From Misgurnus anguillicaudatus (taxonomy: Eukaryota; Chordata; Actinopteri; Cypriniformes; Cobitidae), in contig NC_073341.2 in assembly GCF_027580225.2 (NCBI RefSeq), forward strand, positions 11,194,001-11,258,000: DNA of 64,000 bases, written 5' to 3'. Made by a program: the position numbers and the translations under genes. Shown in pieces: positions 1 through 12,106 of the stretch (position 1 is the stretch's first letter; each line of letters opens with the position of its first letter). The notes below the pieces were generated by a model. It had not been told where the DNA came from. It did no database searches and worked only from the letters and a program-made list of their open reading frames with translations.

Positions 1-769
1 CTAAAGCAGACAAGGGCTTTCTTGCGGCTCGCATAAGCAGAGCATTGCATCGTCCATGTTTCACTTAACAGAAGTTGACACTTGTCTTTTTGAAAAATAA
101 AAAAGTAATTATAATTATACAAAAGAGTTGTTCTAGTCGTTATTAGAAGGCACAGAGTGAGTTAGACCTGCCTTGGCGGTGCATCTTTTATGCATTCTGA
201 AGGTGCCTGTTTTATCCATCGTGTTGCAGTCTATTAGGCAACATTCCGCATAAGATGGGCTTAGATTTGGAAATAGATTACATCTACATTTCAGTGCTAA
301 CTGATAAGGTGATGATGATCATCATCTTTCTTTATTATTTTTAGCACTACATCAAACTTAAGCGGCTTCTCTTCGGAGCTGTCATTTTCTTAAATAAGCC
401 GCGGCAATGTTTCAAATGAGCTTCTAATGAGACAAACGCCTTTATTTTCCACGCGATCACCTTACTCAAACCATTTTGAAACTAAGGAGTCATTTGTCCT
501 CCGATTGCATAAGCAGCATACAAGCTCCTCGGCGACGCGTTTGCGGGAATGATGTTTCGGATGAGCCGGAGGCAGAGCAGCAGAGAGATGCGACAGAGTT
601 GCGAAATTGCATGCGCAGCTCGAAATAGCTGTTATTTCAAACAGCGTAACATATTTTAAACTCTTTGGTTAATGGCTCGATGGTAGGTAAAGAAAATTTT
701 TAGATTTCGCCCTCCCTAATTTAATATTTAATCCTTGTCTGCTATATAAGTTCATTGTTTTTTTTTAAA

Positions 770-857
770 TGCCGGTATGGCGGTATAGAAACTGATACCT
801 TTGCTATTTTTAGATCCCGCGGTATACCATATTACCGTATTACCGCCCAAGCCTAGC
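770..857. mobile_element. Right-end remnant of a hAT-like element
   Basis: A GGTAT/ACCGTATTACCGC-rich stretch ends in GCCCAAGCCTAG, which looks like the subterminal and terminal sequence of an abundant fish hAT family. No left end is visible upstream, so it is either truncated or continues outside the window. Confidence 0.35.
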
Positions 858-1439
858 GCTGAGGTACCTGTGCATCCCGGTCAGTCTACTCGGAGCGGCT
901 GTTTTCGGCGGCGGCTGGACTGACGGTCACCATGGGTTGCGGTCGCGTCTGACCCCAAAACATGTTTTTATTTCTCAAAAAAAAAATCAGTAGACTGGTG
1001 CAGAAGTTTTATGCGAGTTACTAAAGTAAGTTATTTTTCACGAGGCTTTAATGCCTAATTTGTTATAGCCTAATGTTAGGAAGGCTAATATCTTGCACTT
1101 CTTCTGGCTTAAATAATTTTGCGTTACATTTTGCCACAACCTTTCCCATCGAAGTATTATGTTTTGTGTTTAATTTAATGTTAAACATGAATCTGTTTTT
1201 TTTTTTTTTTGGAACTAATGAGGTCTCTTTTTAAGAACGCTGGCTCGCAGCTGCAGGTTCCGCTGCTTTAGAGCACCGCACATGCACGCACATATATGTT
1301 TGAAACATAGTTTAACTGTCTGCCACAAGTTGATCTTGTAATAAAGGTCTCATCGAGGAAAAACACGCTGTATATTTGTATACATTGCATTTTTAAAGTA
1401 TTAAAGTTAAATAACAAATTATATTATAAAAAATAATAA

Positions 1440-1511
1440 TGATTAATCGATAGTCGATCGTTAATTCTCCCGACGATCGACAAAGAAAACTTAATCGAAT
1501 GCCCATCCCTA
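1440..1511. mobile_element. Right-end remnant of a second hAT-like element
   Basis: A TCGATAGTCGATCG-rich segment runs into AATGCCCATCCCTAG, a typical end for hAT-type terminal repeats in fish. The partner left end was not found within the window. Confidence 0.35.
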
Positions 1512-2874
1512 GTTTGAAGTAGCTCTGTATCTCTTCTCTAGACGTACACTTTTGACATGCGAATCTTTGTTCTCAAATGCATTAGTACTGTTTTATAAGA
1601 GAGTGGCTAATAAAGCCCTTTGCAGTAGTATAGGCTAAGATATCTGCGCTTTCATACTGAACTCATTGATTTTAAATACGTGCATGCGCGGGAGAGAGAG
1701 AGCGCGAGTACGCGGCTCACTATGCAGACACGTGCACCAGCGAGACAGACCCGCAAAGTGAAAGTATACCCCGCTACCTTTAACTCTACGTACTCAACGG
1801 GACACATGCGTTCTTTCCATATGGATCACGGATCAACAGTGATTCGTCACGTTATTTTCAAAAGTGCATCCGAATCGATACGGAAGGTGCTGTATCGATG
1901 CGCGCATCGTCAGGCGTTCATGACGATGTATCGTCGTATCGATATTTTGAACACAGCACTAGTATGTAGTAGGCGGTTTCGGACGCAGCATTAGTCTCGT
2001 GTAGCCAGAACTTCAATACTCAAGGTCTGGTGTTTTTCGCTGCTTTTTCTGGACAAAGCCCGCCCACGAGTTGTTTGACCGACATGTCAAACAACCAATC
2101 ACAGTTTGTTTCGTCTAGAGTCACGTTTCGGACTCCCCACAATAACCAGCCGGCTTGCAACAAGTCAGTTATTGAAATTAACCAGCCGCAACTGAATAGC
2201 ATCTAAATAAACAACATACATTCCAAAGCATATTATCATAATTTTTTATTCTATTACATTTCATAAATACACGTGTTTGTTTTACATTTAATTTTAACCT
2301 GTTAGCCAGCACTTCTATTTTTGAGCATTTTCTGAAAAACGACAACTCCAAACTAAAATATCTGCAGCTCTTAAACCCTATGGTCTATATTCATAATTCT
2401 GGTCTTGTTTGAAACTAGACACTTGACATATTGTTGCCTAATAGTCATAACAACTCAGAGTAGTAAAGAAACAGAGTAAAACAAGGTAAAATATACATTA
2501 AATGACTTCCGTTTTTCTTTAAATAACATTCACTTAGCAAAAAAGGTATGAAATGGTCATGTGAGACACCTGGGGACACCATATATGTGAACTGAATGTC
2601 TGACCATGCTGTGATTCAAATTTGAGACTGATACTCCAAAAAATGTTGTTTCTGTGAGCTTTTATTTCAAAAAAGTCCAGGCGTCCTTTCAGAAAAAGTG
2701 CACTTGGAAACTCCAAATATGCACATGATAACAAAATGACATGATTATCAAAAGAAAATGAGTCAGGACTACATATTACATGATGTATATCAATTCAGAA
2801 CTTCTCTGCCCACCAAAGCACATAGAAAAAACTATTTCAGAAAAAAACATTTGCACATTATAACAAAATACTTG

Positions 2875-2942
2875 TTATTTTGAATGTGGTCGCTCATGAA
2901 TGCACTCCAGATTCCAGTCCTCTTCTGTGTCAGGCTGAAGCC
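2875..2942 (-). CDS. Possible terminal coding exon, hypothetical
   Basis: On the minus strand a TTGTAACAG acceptor opens into an acidic reading frame, LQPDTEEDWNLECIHERPHS, which closes at TAA (2875-2877). A minus-strand AATAAA lies at about 2246-2251 and could end its 3' UTR. The frame needs a phase-1 upstream exon, and the candidate first exon at 4848-5244 ends in phase 0. Either an exon is missing between them or the two are unrelated. I do not recognise the protein. Confidence 0.25.
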
Positions 2943-3113
2943 CTGTTACAACACACACACAAAGCAAGAGAGGATTTTAGTTTGAGTCAAAAGTTAGAGA
3001 CATACAACTATTTGTATGAGAAACTATGATGTAATATACATGAACATACATAATACATATACACACACACACACACATTACATGAATATATTTATTTATA
3101 ATTACAAATGTTA

Positions 3114-4574
3114 GGGGTGCACCGAAATTTCGGTCGCCGAAAATTTCGGCCGAAAATGGCATTATCGGTTTCGGGCCGAAATAAAAAATCCAGCCGAAAA
3201 TGTAAACCGAAAATGAATGTCAACCGCGCCCCTTTCATCTGTGCGCTAGCGCTTCACTCAGCCTCACGGTGATCAGTCGTCTCCCACCCCTCCCCTTCGT
3301 GCTCAAGCAGGTTTCACTCAGGGTCCAGCTGTTTGCACGCGTCTGCAAAGATTGAGAATGTCTTGATGTGTAAACTTTAGAGAGAGTCGCGCTATGTGTC
3401 TCTTACTGTAATCCATTAACGTACATTTGGCGAATAAAGCAATGAAACACAGCGTAACGTTTTTATGTGGAGCGACTGTTGCGCTGTTTGGGATTCACCA
3501 TCAGTCTCTGTATATGCATGCGTTTAAGTGCCCTTAAAGCCGAAAGTATACACGGGACGTCCGCGTATGCGCGCCATCATTTTTGTCATCGGGAGGGTCA
3601 GCGGCCGGCCGCACGGACCGTCCACGTGCAGCCGAAAATTTGAGACCACACGGACAGTGCGCGTACAGTCCGCGTACAACATCGCATGCGCGTGAAAATA
3701 TTTAGACAGGACACTCCACTACAAACAATTATACAAAGGAAATAGACAGCATTTGCACACATACTATCGTTTTTCTTCTTTAATTTTATTTCATCCATAA
3801 AGAGAAAGCTGTGGAGCATGTTTGTTACCATATTGTTTGATTCCTGTTCTTTGTTGTCTTCTTGTTTGTTCTAAACTGTGTTTGCAATGGTGGATCGGTT
3901 TCTTTTCTTCACCTATCCTAATGTTTTAATGTACTGTAAATGTCTCCAAATCAGTGCTGCACTAGAGTAATAATTTGAATAGAGACGCGTTTAAAAAAAA
4001 CAAGCAAACATAAATTCTCTCTGTTATTGACAGGGCACATATAAACAAAATTCTCTCCACAGTATTCTGTTTCTAATAAAAACATTTGTTTATGTCTGTA
4101 TAGATTACAATCAGATTAACCTACTGTAGTCTGTGTCCTTAATGTTGATCAAACAACCCATGACAAAGAGACAAATAGCTCTAAAAATAATATATAATTT
4201 ATTGTGTTATGATTAATTTAATTTGATTTCTGTACCTAATGCTAATTTCAGACCTTATTAATGTACAACTTTGTTCTCTTTTATAAATGTTTGCAATTTC
4301 TTTATTGTTTATTAGATTTTTCCCACCTGCTTTTTGCTGATCCGAAAAATAATCTGATCTGTGCCTCAAAAACTGTAATGTGATCCGACCTGTGAGTTTT
4401 TTTTATCCGTCACACACCCCTAGTAAAGTTAGCACACAGTGATAGCCATAAATGCAATTGTACTAATAATTGGCATAATAATTTATTTCGGTGTTTCAGT
4501 TTCAGTTTTTCGGCCTTGGTTTCCTTTTTTCGGTTTTCGGTTTCGGCCAAGAATTTTCATTTCGGTGCATCACT
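3114..4574. mobile_element. Non-autonomous hAT element with decayed 8-bp TSD
   Basis: The ends are GGGGTGCACCGAAA and TTTCGGTGCATCACT, inverted to each other and rich in CCGAAA/TTTCGG. The flanks AAATGTTA (3106-3113) and AAGTCTTA (4575-4582) agree at 6 of 8 positions, as expected of an old hAT duplication. Part of its interior (3360-3480) resembles 7150-7260 and 34660-34760, and another part (4100-4420) resembles 14830-15010, so related hAT sequences recur across the window. No coding sequence remains. Confidence 0.75.
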
Positions 4575-4847
4575 AAGTCTTATGTTTGCCAAATAACCTA
4601 TATTTCTCAGCTGGTAATACTCATTTTCCACCACATATCTTATTTTCTAGTTTTTAGTTTGTATATTCTGTGCATTGGATTCATATAGCTAAAAATATGA
4701 TGCATTTATATAACATGTCATAGAAAAATGAAACCATGTAAAACTCGTATCTTAGTCATCTCCAATGTTACTTTATAATCAAAACAGCTAACAAGAAACA
4801 AGAAATGTAACGTTAAATAAATAATGAACAAAAGAATCCAAACTTAC

Positions 4848-5244
4848 ATTATCCAAGCGAGCGCTGCTGAGCTCATAGTCCGGTGTAGCAGCCGATCCTG
4901 TTCCCCTCGGAATTTGTGTTCCCCCTTCCAGTCGATAAAGCGTTTCTGCCGACAGCGCAGGCGCAGGTACCTAAATATCTGCGTGTTTTTTTATTTATTA
5001 ATTTTTAGTATGGTATAGCATATTTACAGAGTTTCTACAACCTAATACAGCTTACATCAAGTAAAACTATAAAATAAATATTCAGAAAAAACAGCTGGGT
5101 GTACAAAAAGCGACAAGGGGAACAGGCATTCCGAGGGGAACAGGATCGGCTGCTACACCGGTCCATCTCTCCTCCACGACGCGGTTTGTTTATATCCAGT
5201 CTTGCATTGTTGCTCCGCGGTCGTGCTCTTATCAGCTTCTCCAA
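4848..5244 (-). CDS. Possible first coding exon split by a MITE
   Basis: The minus strand carries an open frame from ATG at 5244, then is cut by the 280-bp element at 4881-5160. If the element and one GTC copy are removed, the frame runs through ATG-GAC to a GTAAGT donor at 4847, ending MDYELSSARLDN. A GC-rich region with several CCAAT boxes lies upstream, so this may be the 5' end of a minus-strand gene. The product is unrecognised, and no in-phase downstream exon was found. Confidence 0.25.
4881..5160. mobile_element. MITE with 3-bp TSD (GTC)
   Basis: The ends CGGTGTAGCAGCCGATCC and GGATCGGCTGCTACACCG are perfect inverted repeats, and homology continues inward for about 30 bp to GGAAT/ATTCC. 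GTC flanks both sides (4878-4880 and 5161-5163). A 3-bp duplication with long terminal repeats fits a PIF/Harbinger-like or CACTA-like non-autonomous element. The family is an inference. Confidence 0.75.
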
Positions 5245-5840
5245 ACCACTCTCAAAACAAAAAAGTCATCTGCAGGCGATGATCCACGATGGAGATGATA
5301 TTTCTAACCTTTGGAGAGGTTCTCAGCGGCTCCGGAGAGCCTAGCTGGCTGCTATGCTACCCTAACAAACAAATGCGCACGGAGGGGGCGTGGGCATTTC
5401 TCTCAGTGCGCTTCTGTAGATTTGCGCAGGAGTACACTTTAATGACGCAAGTTGAATCCTTGTAATCGTTTCATGATTGGTTACAACCTCTGTCAATCAA
5501 AGCTTTGCTGGCTATGCATTGGCTGGCTTTGTTTTGGCGTAATCCAGTCAAAAGCCTATGGTGAGCTGAAGGACATCTAGCTAGGCAAATCATTGCTCGC
5601 ATGACATTTTGAGTTGTCAAACCTTTTCTGATTGGACAAAACAGAAAAATAGGGCGGGATATTTATCGGAACAGTCTAACGAAGCAGGAAGAGATAGATT
5701 TTCACTGATAAAAATCGATATTTGATAGAAAATAAACATGATCGATCATACTTAGCGGACGCACGGATGTAAACAAAGGAGGATATTGCTGGATTTCTCA
5801 CTATTTTTCATTGTTTTGGATTAAAACGTGGGATGCTTTT
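5245..5840 (-). promoter_or_regulatory. Promoter-like region with CCAAT boxes
   Basis: This CpG-containing stretch has ATTGG motifs (CCAAT on the minus strand) near 5474, 5518 and 5632. It lies immediately upstream of the possible first exon. No TATA box is convincing. The function is inferred from composition and position only. Confidence 0.25.
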
Positions 5841-6117
5841 TGAAGAGTGGACCCTTACGTTGCAAGTACGTTGAAGTTTTTGGGAATTGTCAGAAATTAT
5901 CAGAACCATATGGCAAGATATGTGAGTACCCACAACCATTTTTATATGCATTCCGTCTGCATTTCATTTAACCCTTTCCACACAAGTGTATTGATTGCAA
6001 AAATAAGCTCAGAACATGAATTTAGAGTGTTTAAACTTTCAAATAATGCAAAGTTTATGATTGTTGATTGAATATTTGATGTTAAACAAAGTACAAAAAC
6101 ACGTAAAAAACGCCCCC

Positions 6118-6350
6118 CTAGGGCCCGCCTTAATGTTTAAGTACATTAAAGTACTTTTACTTAAGTAAAAGTACACAATTTTAATGTAATTAGGAATTAA
6201 ATAAATTTTAATATGCAATATTAATGAATACACATTATGATTCTATGCTTTAGAATGTAGTGAAATAAAACATTTTCCCAATACAAACATCCTAATAAAG
6301 CACAGATGCTTGGAAAATGTAACTAATGTAACTAAGTATTGTCCACCTCT
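6118..6350. repeat. Interspersed repeat fragment (AAGTAC-rich)
   Basis: The left part is built of AAGTACNTTTACTTAAGTA motifs and the right end reads TAAGTATTGTCCACCTCTG. I recognise this right end from a common fish repeat. The left terminus is degraded and no TSD was found. Confidence 0.4.
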
Positions 6351-6622
6351 GATATCAAGTCCAACTAAATTTAATTTAAGCTGATAATAGTCAGTTTTTA
6401 CTGGCATTTTCACAGCACCCGCTATGAAAACCAGCCATTTTGTTTCACGTTTTGCCACTCAACCGGGCGAGCTCTCGCGTGGTCACGTGGAAATGTGACG
6501 TCAATGCATTCCCTCTATACGCATTAGCTTTAGCCGCTCTTATGCTAACGATTGACGGCGCAAGCAGCGATGTATATTTCAATTCGACACTCAAATTAAA
6601 ATACGGCATAATATTCATAACT

Positions 6623-7275
6623 AGGGCTGTAACAATGATTAAATAATCGTCTCATCGCGATTGTTTAACAGCATGTGCAATCATCGCGATGATCTGAAAC
6701 CATTGCAATCTCTTCAAAAAAACACAATGGGGAGCTGCAGCGCATGTATAAATGAGATAGTATCTGATGGTGCCATTTATTACGGTGAGAAACGGCTGCA
6801 AGACTTTAATAAGAAATATTAACTGCCAGTTAAAACATACATTTCCAAAACAGCAATTCCAATTTTAGGCAAGTGAATAGTGCTTTGACAGATTACAGTT
6901 GTTCTGTGATCCGTACAACCCATGGTTCGCCCGCATGTGATTCACAGAATAATACGCAAATTTAAATATGGAAAGTTTAACATTTGCACTTGTTTCAAAG
7001 GCTTGCAAATGTTAACACTTAAGTGATTTTAAACAATTTAACTGCAAAAGGCGCTAAAGTGAGCAGTGTTTTTTATGCACACGCGGTTAAATGTGTCCGG
7101 TCCAGCTCCAGTCATCACTATATCATTCCCATCAAAGATGCCCCGAACCCTTGATGTGTAAACTTTAGAGAGAGTTGTGCTATTGTATCTCATACTGTAG
7201 TCTATTAACATACATTTGGTGAGTAGAGCAATGAAAAATAATGTTATGTGGGCGACTGTTTGCTTTTGTTTCTAC
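6623..7275. mobile_element. Left part of a hAT-like element
   Basis: AGGGCTGTAACAATGATTAA followed by CATCGCGATT is a hAT-type left end. The interior at 7150-7260 matches the interior of the element at 3114-4574. No matching right end was found. The 5.1 kb element at 7282 is inserted just beyond this stretch. Confidence 0.45.
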
Positions 7276-8254
7276 CTTAGATAGGGCCCTATAATTTCCG
7301 CGATCACGGAATCGCGGACGGAATCGCGGAATTGGCTAATTAACACGGAATCTAGTATTAACGCGGAATTTTGCCGAATTTTACATATTTTGAATAAAAT
7401 TATGTTTTTGTGTGGGAGACGAACGTATGTCTGGGGGAAATGCAGACCGGGGGAAGTAAATCTGGGCGACACGCCCCCTCCTGTCGTTTCAGACCTCCTC
7501 CAAAACACTGAAACCATGGTGAAGCGGCTCTCCACTACTCTGCTTTCGTCAGCGAAAAAATTAAGAAATTCGACGCTAAGCACTTAGTTCCGAGCAGGTC
7601 TCACATGAGTATATGTGACCGGAGAACTGTTATTTTGGAAGTTTAGTCAACGCTCTGTTCACGGTGAGCGCAAAGATACATGCACTCTCTCATCCATGTC
7701 TGTCTCACTGTACCTCTCACGTGCACGCGCTCACACATCTGTCCGAAGTGCGAACACAAATCCTCATGTATTTGTTCAGTTTTATGCATTTCAAGCGAGC
7801 TGAGGCAAACTAACTATCCCTCGCATTTAACTCTTTCACCGCCAGCATTTTTAAAAAAAGTTGCCAGCCAGCGCCAGCGTTTTTCATGATTTTCACCAAA
7901 GTTTAATGCCTTCCAGAAAATGTTCTTCTTCAGATATATAAACATACAATATACAGGGCTCGAAATTGCGACCATTTTGGTCGCATATGCGACCGAAATT
8001 TAATCTGTGCGACCTTAAAATATATTTGGGAGCATTTGTGCGACTGCCCATTTTGTTGTGACGCGAGTTGATTGTGATCCTGCGTGCTGGCGCTGTCCCA
8101 GGTTCAGTGTACTCTCCAACGATACATAACCAATCAAATTTCACCATTAAGTTCTTGCGTTTAATGAAGACCGCAGATTGGCTAATATGAGCGTCAGTCA
8201 TTCCTTGTTGCCATGAAGCGCGGAAATGTGAAAAGACGAACGCGTCGCGAGCAT

Positions 8255-9489
8255 CAGTGTTGCCAGATTGGGCGGGTTCCCGCCCAATTGGGCGGTTTTG
8301 AATTTGATTGTGCGGGTAAAAATTGGCTTGGGCGGTTGTGCAAAAATTGGGCTGGTTTGGGATCAGTTGGGCGGGTTTGAAACGTGCATTTTATAGGCTA
8401 ATTATTTAACAAAAAACCCAAATGTGCATGTATTTCATGACGTTACTAAACACACGCCCACTGCATGTGTTTGTGTTGACGCCACGCCGATGATGAGTCC
8501 GCGTTTAGCCAATCACAAGTGATAGCAGCCAGCCAGCTCTCTCAGCGGGAAATCAAGATGTTACAGATAGGAGACAGGAGTTGGAGAGTGACCCGGGCCT
8601 GAAGCAAATGGATAATGCCTTTTAAATCGGAAAATAGCACTGCAAATTCTGCAACACGGACTCCGGATTGCAACGTATACATTGCTTGTCACACATCGGC
8701 CGTGTCTCAATGCGAATGCTGCAGCCGTCTTGTTTTAGAATATTAACAGTTATAAAGTTGACTTTTATTCTTAGTTAACAGTAAATTGTTGTAATATGGT
8801 TATACTTGCGAATGTAATGGTCAGTTAACTAAAATAAACCAGGCTTGATGACGTATGCACCCTGCATACGCGACCTCCGCAGGCTGCAGCTGGAGTGAGA
8901 AACGGACATCAATTACATGTGTTTGAGCCGTGGATGAATTATCGGAGCATTTCAGGTGAACAGAACCAAATGTTCGGCTGTCATTTAGTCAATTGTGGAA
9001 CTTCAGCCAGACTGTACATAGTTCTGAAAAGTTCAGATGTTCACAGTGTTCTTCAGCTTGCTTGCAAGTTACCGCACAACCAACAGCCTTTTATTATTGT
9101 TCTGCATTTACTGCTTAAGGTAAGCCTATTTACGATCTCTCTCTCACACACACCTATTTATCAAGAGTAAAAATACATTATTAATAATAATATAAATAGA
9201 TAAAAAACGTTATTAACGAATTGGGTAATCATAAAACACTTAAATATACGCTGTAAAAGTGCATTGTTCGTGTGGGCGAGGGAGCATAATGTAGCTGTTG
9301 TGAACAAGTTATGTCATTTTGCTAGTGTGGTTCTGTTCTGGTGTCGCTAGCTATAGTATGTTGTATTAATTGTGTAAGTTAAAATAACTAAATGCTAATC
9401 AAATTAAACCAAAATGTTGATTTAAATATTTTGGGCGGTTTTTGGAACACTTTTGGGCTGGAAACCATCAACTCTATCTGGCAACACTG
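8255..9489. mobile_element. Non-autonomous hAT element, 8-bp TSD GCGAGCAT
   Basis: The ends CAGTGTTGCCAGATTG and ATCTGGCAACACTG are inverted repeats, and GCGAGCAT is perfectly duplicated (8247-8254 and 9490-9497). Subterminal TTGGGCGG repeats flank the interior. An open stretch around 8895-9120 ends at an AAG/GTAAGCC donor-like site, but I do not recognise a protein. Confidence 0.9.
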
Positions 9490-9555
9490 GCGAGCATGAC
9501 GAGAGCGAGCCGATTACAGCCAAGGTTATTACTGCATTTTTTGACGACGATCCGG

Positions 9556-9770
9556 ATTCAAATGTAACTCCACCACCGGAAAATACGAGTTGACGTTAAA
9601 CCTTTCAGAGAGAGTGGCTTAAAGATTTCGAGTGTCTATGAAAATGTAACTGTTTACTGTAAATCCTGTAAAACGGTGTTAATGGCGGAATCAAAACATT
9701 TTAAGCGCCAGACGTACCTTGCTTAAACATGGCGAAAGTGCCAAAAACCCAAGACGTGTCATGACAAATG
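9556..9770 (+). pseudogene. Decayed zinc-finger N-terminus of a hAT-type protein
   Basis: Short in-frame pieces read REWLKDFECL, then VYCKSCKTVLMAESKHFKRQ, then LLKHGESAKNPR, separated by small frame changes. A WLK motif, a CxxC pair and a following H resemble the N-terminal finger of ZNF862/hAT-5-like proteins. This suggests the enclosing element once had, or derives from, a coding hAT. The assignment rests on motif recall only. Confidence 0.4.
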
Positions 9771-10750
9771 TGTTTATTATTGATGGAGACACTGACCTGT
9801 CTGTCAGTGTGTTTAATGGTGTATGTGCGCATGCGCTGGTGAATGGACATTCGACAAACATCCTTGTGGTCCATGTTGCTGTGGAATACGACAATGCTGA
9901 TGGTATGTTTTTGTTGTATTTTTTAAAACATTGTCTATTTAGTAGTAAAAGCATCCTGGTAATGCAGTTATCAATACCAATATATATTAGCCTTCTATAT
10001 TAGGCTCACTTTTGTAATGTCACAATTAATCAGTGTTTTACGTGTTTGCTAGATTTTCTTTGTAATCTTAATCATGTTACCTGTAATTGTTAAATTATTA
10101 TTGCTGCAAAACTATTTCAACAGCATTTGGGTATTAATTTAGGAATTTATGCAGCAAAAAATAAAATAAAATAAAATAGAAGACCAACTTTTAAATGCTG
10201 GCCATAGGACGTGTAAAGCCCGGTGGTGGTGTTTTATTTTTAATAAAATAAATCTATTAACATTTACATTGTAGTTGTGGTGCTTTTAAATTTTTTGATG
10301 GATGCGCCTAAATTTTTGCTGGTGCTCCTAACTCTTTAAAGTTGGGAGCACCAGTGCTACCAAATAAAAAAGTTAATTTTGAGCCCTGAATATACCAAAT
10401 GAAAGAACAGACCCTCTGCTTTCAAAAAAAAAAAACGTTTGATATCTCGTCAATGGCGGGGAAAGAGTTAAAATATAATCATCTGCATCATGGCGCCGCT
10501 CTCTGTCTCTCTTTCGCTCGCACGTGCAAAGAGCTGCATGCTCATGCTGTCCTAAATCAGATCACTATCCTGTGTATGTTTGTAAAGTTATATGCATTTC
10601 AAGCGATTCTGTAAAAAATATGGATCGCGTTCCGCTGGATTGATGTGTTTAAGGCACTTCTGAAGGCACCACTGCGCTTGACACCTTGTTGTAGCCTCCT
10701 GCAACAACACTAAAAAACAATGCATTGAATTGAGTTGTGTGTGTATGTGC

Positions 10751-12106
10751 CAGGGTTATTATCGTAAACGAAAACTATCACGAAAACTGAAACTATAGTG
10801 AAAAAACATTTTCATTAACTGAAATAAAATAAAAATGAAGGTTTCTAAAAAAAACTAAAACTAAACTATAACTATAATGTGGTCCTCTAAAACTAACTAA
10901 AATGTTGGAAAACAAAACTTGCGTTTTCATTTTTTAAATGTTATTGGATCAGCAGTTGAACACGTAGTCACTCATATCACCGGATCATAAGCAAATGAGC
11001 AGATGTTGCTGGATCATTAATGACCAATAGGTGGCAGTCTATTAGAACTCCTGACCTGCACAGCAGCGTCACGTGATGTGTGTGACGCTGTCAGGGCACT
11101 GGATCCCTGCCCCCGAGCCAACAGTTCAGTTCAGAAAACATCATCTGGTTGCTAACGGCTAGTTTAGTAAAACAATTTGTTTCTGCTGGCAAACCATTAC
11201 AATAACTGAAGAAGGCTTAATTATCTCGGTGTACTGTACACGGAAGCATTAAAACGTTAAATATGGGTAAAAACGCTGACGCCAACCGCTTGCTTGGCAG
11301 TGTTAGCTGACGCTTTTTGGTTGCTATGATACAGAATGTCCGCCCAACTAATCTGAAACTATTATATGCCTTTGCGGATAATCAACAAATAACATTATAT
11401 ATTAATTTTTTGTCAACAAATAGGTATATTACAGTATGTTAGTACACCGATCTCTTCTAGTACAGAAATGGACACTCATAGACAGAACATTAAACTTTGC
11501 ATTGATTTTCGGTTGTTGTGCACAGTTTGTACAAGTAGGATGTGCTGATTTACTCTAAATTATCTGGGTTATTTTTAACCCAATGCTGGGAAAATATTGG
11601 ACAGAACACATATGTTGGTTTATAAATAAACATATGCTGGGTTGTTTCAATGCAATGCTGGGTTGTTTTAACTTCTGTTTGGGTTAACAACAACCCAGCA
11701 TATGATTATTTATAACCAAACATGTATATTTATATATGTATATTACATTTACCCAAATAACACAACAGAATTTAGAGTGTTGGTTGGTGTGGTATTTGTC
11801 CCGGCCTTTGATTGATAGGACTAAATAAACAAAACTTTTTTTTTTAAATCCTCTTATTCTCATCGTATTTTCAACATTTCCAGATTTGGCAAGGTGTATG
11901 TAACACAACCATGATATTATGCTAAAGACTAAAACTATACTAAAACTAAATAAAAATTAAAAGTAATGATTTTTGAAAAATAGAAACGAAATCAAAACTA
12001 TTTATGCACCCCTAAAAAGAACTAAAACTAAACTGAAATAAAAGAACACATTACAAAACGAAATACAAATAAAAACTTATATTTTTTTTAAACTATAATA
12101 ACCCTG
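10751..12106. mobile_element. Non-autonomous hAT element, 8-bp TSD GTATGTGC
   Basis: The ends CAGGGTTATTAT and ATAATAACCCTG are inverted, and GTATGTGC is perfectly duplicated (10743-10750 and 12107-12114). Subterminal zones are rich in AAAACTAAAAC motifs. No open reading frame is credible. A small MITE at about 11550-11782 sits inside. Confidence 0.9.
11550..11782. mobile_element. Short palindromic MITE
   Basis: ACTCTAAATTATCTGGGTTAT on the left is mirrored by AAATAACACAACAGAATTTAGAGT on the right. AACCCAGCA/TGCTGGGTT motifs recur inside. The ends resemble those of the TA-flanked MITE at 31274-31591. Confidence 0.55.

Larger units (their letters stand above)
1..2229. other. Left flank, no recognisable gene
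   Basis: No open frame here has convincing protein character or splice context. The stretch holds two terminal remnants of hAT-like elements (listed separately), short A and T runs, and a CGAT-rich patch near 1870-1950 that may be more transposon debris. Confidence 0.5.
7954..10388 (+). mobile_element. hAT-like element with AATATA duplication
   Basis: The ends CAGGGCTCGAAATT and AATTTTGAGCCCTG are inverted repeats. AATATA flanks both sides (7948-7953 and 10389-10394), and the related repeat at 61508-61680 shows this site unoccupied. The interior keeps a decayed zinc-finger-like coding remnant (9556-9770) and contains another hAT at 8255-9489. The ends look hAT-like, but the duplication reads as 6 bp rather than 8. 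Confidence 0.75.
7826..10473. mobile_element. Interspersed element with TTTAACTCTTTC ends
   Basis: It starts TTTAACTCTTTCACCGCC and ends GGCGGGGAAAGAGTTAAA. The 2.4 kb element at 7954-10388 interrupts it. A diverged partial copy lies at 61508-61680, where the interruption is absent, which confirms the empty-site sequence. The TSD is unclear. Confidence 0.65.

Noticed and set aside
1680..1994. 104-codon plus-strand frame
   Set aside because: No domain, no splice signals, CGAT-rich repeats at its end, and sequence character like transposon debris.
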